A stretch of DNA of 47,281 nucleotides from UMGS1279 sp045536815 (lineage in GTDB: Bacteria; Bacillota; Clostridia; Oscillospirales; Acutalibacteraceae). The stretch spans positions 1 to 47,281 of the forward strand of contig JAZSOH010000028.1 in assembly GCA_045536815.1 (NCBI GenBank), given 5' to 3'. Within the stretch, counting starts at the first letter, position 1. Each line of letters starts with the position of its first letter. Below the pieces are notes generated by a model. The model did no database searches. It was not told the origin of the DNA and saw only the letters and a program-made list of their open reading frames with translations. Below, piece by piece: positions 14,742 through 22,932 of this stretch. Made by a program: the position numbers and the translations under genes.

Positions 14742-15512
14742 ATGATTATTTCTAAAGACAATGCCAGAATAAAAAGTGTTGCTTCACTTGTTTCGTCGGC
14801 GAAAAGGCGCCGCGAGGCAGGTGTATTTGTGCTTGAGGGAACAAGGCTTTGCAGTGAGGCATTAGCAGAGAATATAGAGGTTTTAGAGCTTTATTATACA
14901 AACGAGGCAGAGCTTTCAAGCGAGAACCTTATAGGCGCATTAAAGCAAAAAGCGAAATTTCAAAGCGAAGTTTCTAACGAAGTGTTTAAAAAGATTTCTG
15001 ACACAACCTCGCCACAAGGCGTACTTGCGGTTGTTGCGCTTAAGACTAGCGTTGAGGTAAATTTCAGCGGCAAATGGATTGGGTTTGAAAGGGTTTCCGA
15101 CCCTTCAAATTTAGGTGCCGCCGCCCGTACTGCCGAGGCACTTGGCTTTGATGGGATTTTAATTTCAAACAATTCCGTCTCCCCTTATTCGCCTAAATCT
15201 CTAAGGGCATCAATGGGTGCGCTTCTTCGTATACCTATTTTGGTTGCGGAAGATTTTTTAAGCACAGTTTCTACCTTTAAGGAAAAAGGCTTTACAGTTA
15301 GCGGCACAGTGGTTGAAAAAAGCGCCTTGAAAATAAACGAAATCACATTTACTGAAAACGAAATTGTACTTATAGGAAACGAAGCAAACGGCCTTACAGG
15401 CGAGGCAAAAAATATTTGCGATAGACTTGTAACAATTCCCATGCTCGGCAAAGCAGAGTCACTTAACGCTGCCGCTGCTGCCACAATAGTTATGTGGGAG
15501 ATGGTAAGATGA
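14742..15512 (+). CDS. rlmP: SPOUT-family 23S rRNA 2'-O-methyltransferase, RlmP (YsgA)-like
   Basis: The 256-residue product has an N-terminal SpoU substrate-binding domain (residues of about 1-100, opening ISKDNARIKSVASL and VFVLEGTRLC). The SPOUT methyltransferase domain has the three motifs DPSNLGAAARTAEALG, VLIGNEANGL (as IVLIGNEANGLTG) and IPMLGKAESLNAAAAATI, forming the SAM-binding knot. It methylates ribose 2'-OH in RNA. Its place after rplT matches Bacillus ysgA, whose product was shown to modify the 23S A-loop. AGGTGA lies 6 bases before the ATG. A generic TrmH/RlmB paralogue is the alternative. Confidence 0.85.
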   Translation: MIISKDNARIKSVASLVSSAKRRREAGVFVLEGTRLCSEALAENIEVLELYYTNEAELSSENLIGALKQKAKFQSEVSNEVFKKISDTTSPQGVLAVVALKTSVEVNFSGKWIGFERVSDPSNLGAAARTAEALGFDGILISNNSVSPYSPKSLRASMGALLRIPILVAEDFLSTVSTFKEKGFTVSGTVVEKSALKINEITFTENEIVLIGNEANGLTGEAKNICDRLVTIPMLGKAESLNAAAAATIVMWEMVR

Positions 15513-16759
15513 GCGACAGGCTTTCAGACGAAAGATTTTACCTTGTTTGGCTTTCACAGTTTTTAGGTGTTGGAAGCGATAAGGTTTCGGTGGTGTTTGA
15601 ATATTTCAAAAGTCCTAAGGCGGTTTATGAGGCAACCGATGAAAAGCTTTTATCTTCGGGTATTTTTTCTAAAAGTGAAATAGAGAATAAAAGAAAAATT
15701 GTTAACAAAAAAATACTTGAAGTTTTAAAATATTCAGACAAAAATAATATTCGTATAGTAGGCTATGCCGACGAGGAATATCCTGAATGTTTAAGGCGTA
15801 TAGAAAATCCACCAACCCTTTTATTTGTAAGAGGTGGGGATTTAAGAGAAAATTTCCCTACAATCGCCATTGTGGGCAGCAGAAAACCTACCGAGCAAGG
15901 CAAAAAGGCAGCTTTTTCGGTTGCAGCAAAGCTTTCGCTTTCGGGGTTTACCGTTGTTAGCGGTGGTGCTTTGGGAATTGATAAAATGGCGCACCTTGGC
16001 GCATTTGCCGTGGGTGGAAAAACAGTTCTTGTTTTGGGCTGTGGTATAGATAGCGATTATTTGAAATCAAATGAGTATATAAGAAAATCTGCAGAGAATT
16101 GTGGTGCAGTTGTATCAGAATTTCTTCCGAAGGCTTCGGCAACAAGATATTCTTTCCCGATAAGAAACCGAATTATTTCGGCGCTCTCTAGCGGAGTTAT
16201 TGTGGTTGAGGCTACAAGGAAAAGCGGCGCACTAATTACGGCTACTTATGCTATGGAGCAGGGTAGAGAAGTTTTTGCGATTCCGGGTGATATAAGCCTT
16301 GAAGAATATGAGGGCAACAATCAACTTATTAAAGACGGTGCCACAGTTATAACAAGCGTTGAAGATATCCTTTCGGTCTACGAAGGGAGATTTGGGGATA
16401 TACTTAAAGGGAACCAAAAACTTACAAAAAGAATTACGGCTTTGCTTTACAGCGAGCTTGAAAAGGAAAATGCAAAAGTTGTTAAAAGGCTTAATGCAGT
16501 TAAGAAAGAGCCTAATATAACCGAAAATGAACAAAATAGCTTTGTTTCGCCAAAATCGGTTATAAATGGTCTTAGTTGTTCTGAAAAGGCTAAAAAAATC
16601 CTTTTATCCTTTGATGAAGAAGTTTTAGTATCGGACATAATATCGGCAAAAAGCAAGGTAGATGGGGCAGATTTTATTGCCGCAATTACCGAGCTTGAGC
16701 TTAAAGGATATATAAAGGCTGTACCTGTTGGCAGGTATAAAATTCAGGTTTTAAAGTAA
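15509..16759 (+). CDS. dprA: DNA processing protein DprA/Smf
   Basis: The 416-residue protein loads RecA on incoming single-stranded DNA. Its Rossmann-like core (about residues 110-295) carries GSRKPTEQGKKAAF, SGGALGIDKMAHLGA, LVLGCGID and NRIISALSSGVIVVEATRKSG (motifs given in pieces), then a C-terminal winged helix (about 355-416) like that of DprA proteins. The N-terminal part looks like a helix-hairpin-helix region. The ATG at 15509 overlaps the stop of the previous gene (ATGA), so the pair is coupled. It is followed by topA after 13 bases, the usual Gram-positive dprA-topA order. Confidence 0.95.
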   Translation: MSDRLSDERFYLVWLSQFLGVGSDKVSVVFEYFKSPKAVYEATDEKLLSSGIFSKSEIENKRKIVNKKILEVLKYSDKNNIRIVGYADEEYPECLRRIENPPTLLFVRGGDLRENFPTIAIVGSRKPTEQGKKAAFSVAAKLSLSGFTVVSGGALGIDKMAHLGAFAVGGKTVLVLGCGIDSDYLKSNEYIRKSAENCGAVVSEFLPKASATRYSFPIRNRIISALSSGVIVVEATRKSGALITATYAMEQGREVFAIPGDISLEEYEGNNQLIKDGATVITSVEDILSVYEGRFGDILKGNQKLTKRITALLYSELEKENAKVVKRLNAVKKEPNITENEQNSFVSPKSVINGLSCSEKAKKILLSFDEEVLVSDIISAKSKVDGADFIAAITELELKGYIKAVPVGRYKIQVLK

Positions 16760-16772
16760 AAGGAATGATGGT

Positions 16773-18890
16773 ATGTCAAAACTTGTAATTGTTGAGTCTC
16801 CTTCGAAAATTAAAAGCATTAAAAAATATTTAGGTCGTAGCTTTAATGTTATGGCCTCAAAGGGTCATATTCGAGATTTGCCAAAATCTAAGCTTGGTGT
16901 AGACACCGAAAACGGTTTTGCGCCTCAGTATACGAATATGAGCGACAAAAAAGAGGTTATAAAAGAGCTTAAAGAAGCGGCTAAGAAAAGCGATATGGTT
17001 TATCTTGCAACCGACCCTGATAGAGAGGGTGAGGCTATTTCTTGGCACTTGGCACAAATTTTAGGCCTTGATATGAATGAAGAAAATCGCGTATGCTTTA
17101 ACGAGATAACCAAAACCGGAATAGAAAACGGAATGAAAAATCCTAAAAAGATTGATTTGGATTTGGTTGACGCTCAACAAGCACGTCGCGTTTTGGATAG
17201 AATTGTTGGTTATAAGCTATCTCCTTTTCTTTGGAAGAAGGTTAAAAGGGGACTTTCTGCAGGTAGGGTACAATCTGTTGCTCTTCGACTTATTGTCGAT
17301 AGAGAAAAAGAAATTAAGGCATTTATACCTGAGGAATATTGGACTATCGACGGCTTGTTTTCGAAAGATGGTTCGACCTTTATCGGACATTTTTATGGTG
17401 ATAAAAACGGCAAAAAAATCGCAATTAAAAATGAGGACGAAGCAAATGAAATTTTAAAGAGTCTTGAGGGCTCAAACTATACTATAAGCGAGGTTAAAAA
17501 GGGAAAGAAGAATATTCAGCCTGCACCTCCCTTTACAACATCAACCTTGCAACAAGAGGCCTCTCGAAAGCTTTCATTTACAGGTCAGCGCACAATGAGT
17601 ATTGCGCAACAGCTTTATGAAGGTGTTAACGTTAAGGATAGAGGCATCACCGGTCTTATAACCTATATGAGAACCGACTCGTTAAGGGTTTCTGAAGAGG
17701 CAAGAGCGGCAGTTAAGTCTTACGTTTTGGGTAAATACGGTGAGAAGTATTTGCCCCAAAAGGACAGGTATTGGAAAAGTAAGGCAAGTGCGCAGGATGC
17801 TCACGAAGCGATCCGCCCGACCGATGTTTTTCTTACTCCCGAAAGTGTTAAGAATGAGCTTACAGGCGAACAGTTTAAGCTTTATAAGCTTATTTGGGAG
17901 CGCTTTGTTTCAAGCCTTATGGAAATTTCGGTTAATTCGGTTACAAGCGTAAGCATTGTAAATGATAAATATTTATTTAAAGCAAGTGAAACAAAAACAT
18001 TTTTCGACGGCTTTACTGTACTGTATCAGGAAGGTAAAGACACCGAGGAGGAAAAGAGCGATGTTTTACCGCCTTTAGAGGTTGGCAACAGTGTTTTGGT
18101 AAAATCTTTAGAGCACAAACAACATTTCACTCAACCTCCTGCAAGGTATAACGAGCCTACTCTTATTAAAGCTCTTGATGAAAACGGAATAGGCAGACCT
18201 TCTACCTATGCCCCTATTTTGAGTAATATACTTTCAAAGGAATATATAGAAAGGGAAGGAAGGTCGCTAAAGCCCACAGTTTTAGGAACAGTAGTTACCG
18301 ACCTTATGATTAGCCATTTTTCAAACATTGTTGATGTTAAATTTACCGCCAATATGGAGGGTGATTTGGATAAGGTTGAAAAGGGCGATAAAAAGTGGGT
18401 TTCACTCGTTGAGGAGTTTTATAGTGATTTTGAAAAAACCCTTGCCGACGCCGAAAAAGATTTAGAGGGCAAAAGAGTAAATCTTCCCGAAGAGGAAACT
18501 GATGAGGTTTGTGAACTTTGCGGAAGACGTATGGTTATTAAGAGCGGACGTTTTGGAAAATTTTTAGCATGTCCGGGATATCCCGAATGTAAAAATGCTA
18601 AGCCGTTACCTGAAAACGAGGTTAAAGAACCCTGCCCCAAATGTGGCGGAAAGCTTGTTAAGAGAAAATCCAAAAAGGGCAAAACCTTTTATGGCTGCGC
18701 TAACTATCCTGAGTGCGATTTTGCGGCACCCGGAATTCCCACAGGTGATATTTGCGAAACCTGTGGTGGATTTATGTTAAAGGGTACAAGAGGTAGAACC
18801 TATTGTATAAACAGCGATTGCCCAACCAGAATAGAGCTTAGGGAAAAGGCGGCCAAAAGAAAAGGCAAAAAGACTTCTAAGAAAGACTAG
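16773..18890 (+). CDS. topA: DNA topoisomerase I
   Basis: The 705-residue type IA enzyme relaxes negative supercoils. The N-terminal Toprim domain has KLVIVESPSKIKSIKKYLG, DLPKSKLGVD and ATDPDREGEAISWHLAQ. The active-site tyrosine is Tyr298 in ITYMRTDSLRVS. At the C-terminus three zinc-ribbon repeats are visible: CELC...CPGYPEC, CPKC...CANYPEC and CETC...CINSDC, all with four cysteines, followed by a Lys-rich tail. The length is normal for Firmicutes TopA. It lies between dprA and trmFO, a widely conserved order. Confidence 0.98.
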   Translation: MSKLVIVESPSKIKSIKKYLGRSFNVMASKGHIRDLPKSKLGVDTENGFAPQYTNMSDKKEVIKELKEAAKKSDMVYLATDPDREGEAISWHLAQILGLDMNEENRVCFNEITKTGIENGMKNPKKIDLDLVDAQQARRVLDRIVGYKLSPFLWKKVKRGLSAGRVQSVALRLIVDREKEIKAFIPEEYWTIDGLFSKDGSTFIGHFYGDKNGKKIAIKNEDEANEILKSLEGSNYTISEVKKGKKNIQPAPPFTTSTLQQEASRKLSFTGQRTMSIAQQLYEGVNVKDRGITGLITYMRTDSLRVSEEARAAVKSYVLGKYGEKYLPQKDRYWKSKASAQDAHEAIRPTDVFLTPESVKNELTGEQFKLYKLIWERFVSSLMEISVNSVTSVSIVNDKYLFKASETKTFFDGFTVLYQEGKDTEEEKSDVLPPLEVGNSVLVKSLEHKQHFTQPPARYNEPTLIKALDENGIGRPSTYAPILSNILSKEYIEREGRSLKPTVLGTVVTDLMISHFSNIVDVKFTANMEGDLDKVEKGDKKWVSLVEEFYSDFEKTLADAEKDLEGKRVNLPEEETDEVCELCGRRMVIKSGRFGKFLACPGYPECKNAKPLPENEVKEPCPKCGGKLVKRKSKKGKTFYGCANYPECDFAAPGIPTGDICETCGGFMLKGTRGRTYCINSDCPTRIELREKAAKRKGKKTSKKD

Positions 18891-18899
18891 GCAATTTTT

Positions 18900-20213
18900 A
18901 TGAACGATTTTATTACTGTTATAGGCGCAGGTCTTGCGGGCTCGGAAGCCGCTTGGCATATTGCAAACAGGGGCATAAGGGTTAAACTTTTCGAGCAAAA
19001 ACCTATAAAAAAGTCTCCCGCCCATAAAAGCAATCTTTTTGCCGAGCTGGTTTGCTCGAACTCTTTAAAGGCAAAAAGGGTTTCCTCTGCGGCGGGGCTT
19101 TTAAAGGAAGAAATGAGAAGGCTTTCTTCAATTTGTCTTATGTCGGCAGACAAAAGTTCTGTTCCGGCGGGTGGTGCCTTGGCGGTAGAAAGGGAAGATT
19201 TTGCAAGGTTTATTACCGAAAAAATTAAATCTCACCCTAATATTCAAGTAGTAGAAGAATGTGTACAGGAAATAAAAGGTGATGGGATTACGGTTATTGC
19301 AACCGGCCCACTTACAGACGGAGCATTTGCAGAGAGTATAAAGAAACTACTTGGAAGCGAATATTTAAACTTTTATGACGCTGCGGCACCTATTGTTTCT
19401 AAAGAAAGCCTTGATGAGAACTCATATTTTCTTCAAAGCAGATATGATAAGGGCGATGGCGATGATTATATCAACTGCCCACTGAATAAAGAAGAATATG
19501 AAGCCTTTCACGCGGCGCTTATTTCTGCCGAAACAGCACCCATTCACGAGTTCGATAAAAAGCCAAACGTTTATGAGGGCTGTATGCCTATCGAAATTTT
19601 GGCTTCACGCGGACTTGATGCAATAAGGTTTGGCCCAATGAAGCCTGTTGGTCTTCGCGACCCTAAAACTGGCCATAGGCCTTGGGCGGTTTTGCAGCTT
19701 AGAAAAGAGAATAAAGAGGGAACAATGCTTAACCTTGTGGGTTTTCAAACTAACCTTAAGTTTCCCGAACAAAAAAGGGTATTTTCAATGATACCCGCCC
19801 TTAAAAATGCAGAATTTTTCAGATACGGTGTTATGCACCGAAACAGTTTTATAAATTCCCCTTGCCTTTTAAACCCAAATCTTTCGCTTAAAGTAAATGA
19901 AAATATTTTCTTTGCCGGGCAAATAACAGGTGTTGAGGGTTATATGGAATCGGCCGCTTCGGGCATAATTGCGGGTATAAATGCCGCAAACCTTTTTGAA
20001 GGTAAAGCACCCTTTATTTTGCCAAGCAAAACTATGATAGGTGCGCTTAATAATTATATAACAAACCCCGAAACCGAAAAGCTACAGCCTATGGGCGCTA
20101 ATTTCGGAGTTATAGATTCTTTGGGAGAAAGAATAAAAAATAAAAACGAACGTTACGAAAAACTTGCAGAAATATCACTAAAAGAACTTGAAAAAATATT
20201 GGAGGGCTTTTAA
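18900..20213 (+). CDS. trmFO: tRNA (uracil-54) methyltransferase TrmFO, folate- and FAD-dependent
   Basis: The 437-residue flavoprotein makes 5-methyluridine at tRNA position 54 using methylene-tetrahydrofolate. The FAD-binding VIGAGLAGSEAAWHIANRG opens the protein. Family elements AELVCSNSLKAKR, AGGALAVEREDFA, GLRDPKTGHRPWAVLQLRKE (near residue 255) and FAGQITGVEGYMESAASG follow. It is next to topA, as in many Firmicutes. The ATG lies 9 bases after the topA stop; the binding site is weak, so coupling with topA translation is possible. Confidence 0.96.
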   Translation: MNDFITVIGAGLAGSEAAWHIANRGIRVKLFEQKPIKKSPAHKSNLFAELVCSNSLKAKRVSSAAGLLKEEMRRLSSICLMSADKSSVPAGGALAVEREDFARFITEKIKSHPNIQVVEECVQEIKGDGITVIATGPLTDGAFAESIKKLLGSEYLNFYDAAAPIVSKESLDENSYFLQSRYDKGDGDDYINCPLNKEEYEAFHAALISAETAPIHEFDKKPNVYEGCMPIEILASRGLDAIRFGPMKPVGLRDPKTGHRPWAVLQLRKENKEGTMLNLVGFQTNLKFPEQKRVFSMIPALKNAEFFRYGVMHRNSFINSPCLLNPNLSLKVNENIFFAGQITGVEGYMESAASGIIAGINAANLFEGKAPFILPSKTMIGALNNYITNPETEKLQPMGANFGVIDSLGERIKNKNERYEKLAEISLKELEKILEGF

Positions 20214-21221
20214 ATGAGAATAATAGTTGACGCATTTGGCGGAGATAATGCGCCCCTTTCGGTTTTACAGGGCACCGAAGCTGCAGTTAAGGAATATGGT
20301 GTTACCGTTATTCTTGCAGGTGATGAAGAAAAAATAAAGACTGTAGCGAAGGAAAATAACATTTCACTCGAAGGTACTGAAATTTTACAAGCCAGCGACG
20401 TTATTTCTATGCACGATGACCCTACAAAGATATTGAAGGAAAAATCTGAAAGCTCTATGGCTATCGGTATGAAAGCGTTAGCCGAAGGCAAGGGCGATGC
20501 TTTCGTTTCGGCGGGTAGCACAGGTGCACTAGTTGTTGGCGGAACCTTAATTGTAAAAAGAATTAAGGGTGTTAAAAGACCTGCCTTATCGTCATATATC
20601 CCCGGCAAAAACGGTAGCTACTTAATGCTTGATATTGGCGCCAATGCTGATTGCCGTCCTGAAATGCTACAGCAGTTTGGCATTATGGGCTCGGTTTACG
20701 TTGAAAATGTTGAGGGTATTAAAAATCCTAAGGTTTCTCTTTTAAATATCGGAACAGAGGACACAAAGGGCGGAGAGCTTCAAAAAGAGGCTTTTGAACT
20801 TCTTAAAAAGGCGCCTATTAACTTTGTTGGAAATGTTGAATCACGCGAGATACCAAAGGGTGAGATGGACGTAGTAGTTGCTGACGGCTTTACAGGTAAT
20901 ATTGCACTTAAGCTAATTGAGGGTGTTAGCAGCACAATGTTTTCGATGATAAAGGGTGTACTTTACGAAAATGTATTGACAAAGCTTGCAGCCCTTATAC
21001 TTAAAAAAGGTCTTTACTCAATTAAGGCAAAGGCCGACTACAGTGAGGTTGGCGGCGCACCGCTTTTGGGAACAAAATTCCCTGTAATTAAAGCGCATGG
21101 CTCCTCAAACGGATATGCATTTAAAAATGCGATTAAACAGGCAATTATTTTTAGCGAAACAGGGGTTATCGAGAAGATAACAAAGGGCCTGGCAGATATA
21201 AAAGAAAAGGAAGCGGAATAG
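20214..21221 (+). CDS. plsX: Phosphate acyltransferase PlsX
   Basis: The 335-residue enzyme converts acyl-ACP to acyl-phosphate, the first step toward phosphatidic acid with PlsY. It opens with MRIIVDAFGGDNAPLSVLQG and has SAGSTGALVVGG, LDIGANADCRPEML and VVADGFTGNIALKLIEG. The ATG abuts the trmFO stop, with TTGGAGGG just inside trmFO serving as binding site, so translation is coupled. The usual partner acpP, normally between plsX and rnc, is absent here. Confidence 0.96.
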   Translation: MRIIVDAFGGDNAPLSVLQGTEAAVKEYGVTVILAGDEEKIKTVAKENNISLEGTEILQASDVISMHDDPTKILKEKSESSMAIGMKALAEGKGDAFVSAGSTGALVVGGTLIVKRIKGVKRPALSSYIPGKNGSYLMLDIGANADCRPEMLQQFGIMGSVYVENVEGIKNPKVSLLNIGTEDTKGGELQKEAFELLKKAPINFVGNVESREIPKGEMDVVVADGFTGNIALKLIEGVSSTMFSMIKGVLYENVLTKLAALILKKGLYSIKAKADYSEVGGAPLLGTKFPVIKAHGSSNGYAFKNAIKQAIIFSETGVIEKITKGLADIKEKEAE

Positions 21222-21239
21222 TTTTTCGCAGTGTTTAAT

Positions 21240-21920
21240 ATGGAAAGATTAGAGTCTAATTTAAAATATACTTTTAAAGATAAAGAACTTCTAAAAAAGG
21301 CACTTACACACTCATCTTATGCTAACGAAAAAAAGGACAAGTCTTCATCTAACGAAAGGCTGGAGTTTTTGGGAGATTCGGTGCTTTCTATTATAGTTGC
21401 CGAGTATCTTTATGAGAATTTTCCCGAACTTCCTGAGGGAAGACTTACAAAGCTTAGGGCTTCGCTTGTTTGCGAAAAAACACTTTGTGAGTTTTCGAAG
21501 AAGCTTGAAATTGGGCAAAATCTTTTTCTTGGCAAGGGTGAAACAATAAACGGCGGCAGAGAAAGGCCTTCAATTTTAGCCGACGCTTTTGAGGCGGTTT
21601 TGGCGGCTATGTATCTTGATGGCGGTAGCGAGGTTGCAAAAAAACACGTTTTAAGGTTTGTAAAGGAAGAGCTTTCTCACTTTGAACACGAGAACTTTAA
21701 GGACTATAAAACCGAGCTTCAGGAGATTATTCAAAAAAATCCCGAAGAACGCCTTACTTATGAGCTTGTTCGTGAAAGCGGCCCCGACCACGATAAAATT
21801 TTCGAGGTTGAGGTTCATCTTAACTCGAACGTTATTGGTAAAGGCTCAGGCCATAGCAAGAAAAATGCCGAACAAATGGCAGCAAAACAGGCTTTGGAGC
21901 TAATGGGAATTTCGCTATGA
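21240..21920 (+). CDS. rnc: Ribonuclease III
   Basis: The 226-residue double-strand RNase processes rRNA and other structured RNAs. The catalytic domain (residues 1 to about 150) has the signature NERLEFLGDSVLSIIVAEYL with the metal-binding acidic residues, then LADAFEAVLAAMYLDGG. The dsRNA-binding domain (about 155-226) has DYKTELQEIIQK and GSGHSKKNAEQMAAKQAL. Neither possible start, ATG 21240 or an in-frame GTG at 21231, has a strong binding site; I chose the ATG. The gene is in the clostridial rnc - radical SAM - smc - ftsY block. Confidence 0.95.
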   Translation: MERLESNLKYTFKDKELLKKALTHSSYANEKKDKSSSNERLEFLGDSVLSIIVAEYLYENFPELPEGRLTKLRASLVCEKTLCEFSKKLEIGQNLFLGKGETINGGRERPSILADAFEAVLAAMYLDGGSEVAKKHVLRFVKEELSHFEHENFKDYKTELQEIIQKNPEERLTYELVRESGPDHDKIFEVEVHLNSNVIGKGSGHSKKNAEQMAAKQALELMGISL

Positions 21921-22906
21921 GCGGACACGGAAATATTTCAATATTTGTGCCGCATATAGGTTGTAAAAACCGTTGCAGTTTTTGTAATCAAAATGTTGTA
22001 ACCGGCGAAATTAGAGTTCCAACCGCCGAGGATGTAAATGATGCGGTTAGAGAAGCTGTGTCTCACCCAAATTATAAAGCCGAGAACACCGAAATAGCAT
22101 TCTTTGGCGGAAGCTTTACTAAAATTGATAAAAGCCTTATGTTAGAGCTTTTGTCCGCAGCCTACCCATTCGTTTCGAAAAAAATGGTTTCGGGGATCAG
22201 AATTTCTACAAGACCCGACGGCATTGACGAAGAAATTTTAGCCATACTTAAAAGCTTTGGAGTTACTGCTATTGAGCTTGGTTGTCAAAGTATGGATGAT
22301 GAGGTTTTGCGTCTTAATTTTAGGGGTCACACAGAAGACGATGTTTTCAAAGCCGCAAATCTCATAAAAAAATGGGGATTTTCGCTAGGCCTTCAAATGA
22401 TGACGGGACTTTACGGTGATACCGATAATAAGGCTCTTGAAACGTTAGAAAAAATTGTTTCGATAGAGCCTGATACCCTTAGAATTTATCCAACTATCGT
22501 CCTTAAAAATACATATCTTGAAAAGCTTTATAAAGAGGGAAGCTACTTACCGCAAACGGTGGAAAGCGCGGCGAAGCTTGTTTCAAAGCTTTTGTTAAGG
22601 CTTGAAAAAACGGATATTAAGGTTATAAGGGTTGGACTTCATTCGGTCGACAAAGAGGGCTTTGTTGCGGGGCCTTGGCACCCCGCCTTTGGTGAAATTT
22701 CAGAAAGCTTTGTGCTTAGAGAAAAGTTATTTAAAATTTTAAAAGAAAGGCAAATTCCAAAAGGAGAAATAAAAGTTTTTGTACCTAAGGGAAGCCTTTC
22801 TAAAATGATAGGCCAGAAAAAAAGCAATATTGAATTTTTTGGCGAAATAGGTTATAATTGTAAAGTGTATGAACATAGTTTAAATGATATTTTGGTTTGT
22901 GTTTAA
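21917..22906 (+). CDS. Elp3-like radical SAM protein with KH-like C-terminus
   Basis: The 329-residue product has the radical SAM ligands GCKNRCSFCNQ (C16, C20, C23) and FFGGSFT. Its middle resembles Elp3 (LGCQSMDDEVLRLNFRGHT, MTGLYGD, LRIYPTIVLKNTYLEKLY), but the GNAT acetyltransferase domain of true Elp3 is missing. Instead the last 45 residues contain SLSKMIGQKKSNIEFF, a KH-like RNA-binding turn. It probably modifies RNA, possibly tRNA; the reaction is unknown. The ATG overlaps the rnc stop (ATGA). This gene occupies the same slot in many Clostridia. Confidence 0.82.
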   Translation: MSGHGNISIFVPHIGCKNRCSFCNQNVVTGEIRVPTAEDVNDAVREAVSHPNYKAENTEIAFFGGSFTKIDKSLMLELLSAAYPFVSKKMVSGIRISTRPDGIDEEILAILKSFGVTAIELGCQSMDDEVLRLNFRGHTEDDVFKAANLIKKWGFSLGLQMMTGLYGDTDNKALETLEKIVSIEPDTLRIYPTIVLKNTYLEKLYKEGSYLPQTVESAAKLVSKLLLRLEKTDIKVIRVGLHSVDKEGFVAGPWHPAFGEISESFVLREKLFKILKERQIPKGEIKVFVPKGSLSKMIGQKKSNIEFFGEIGYNCKVYEHSLNDILVCV

Positions 22907-22932
22907 AATATATTATAGATTGGAGAAAAGCT

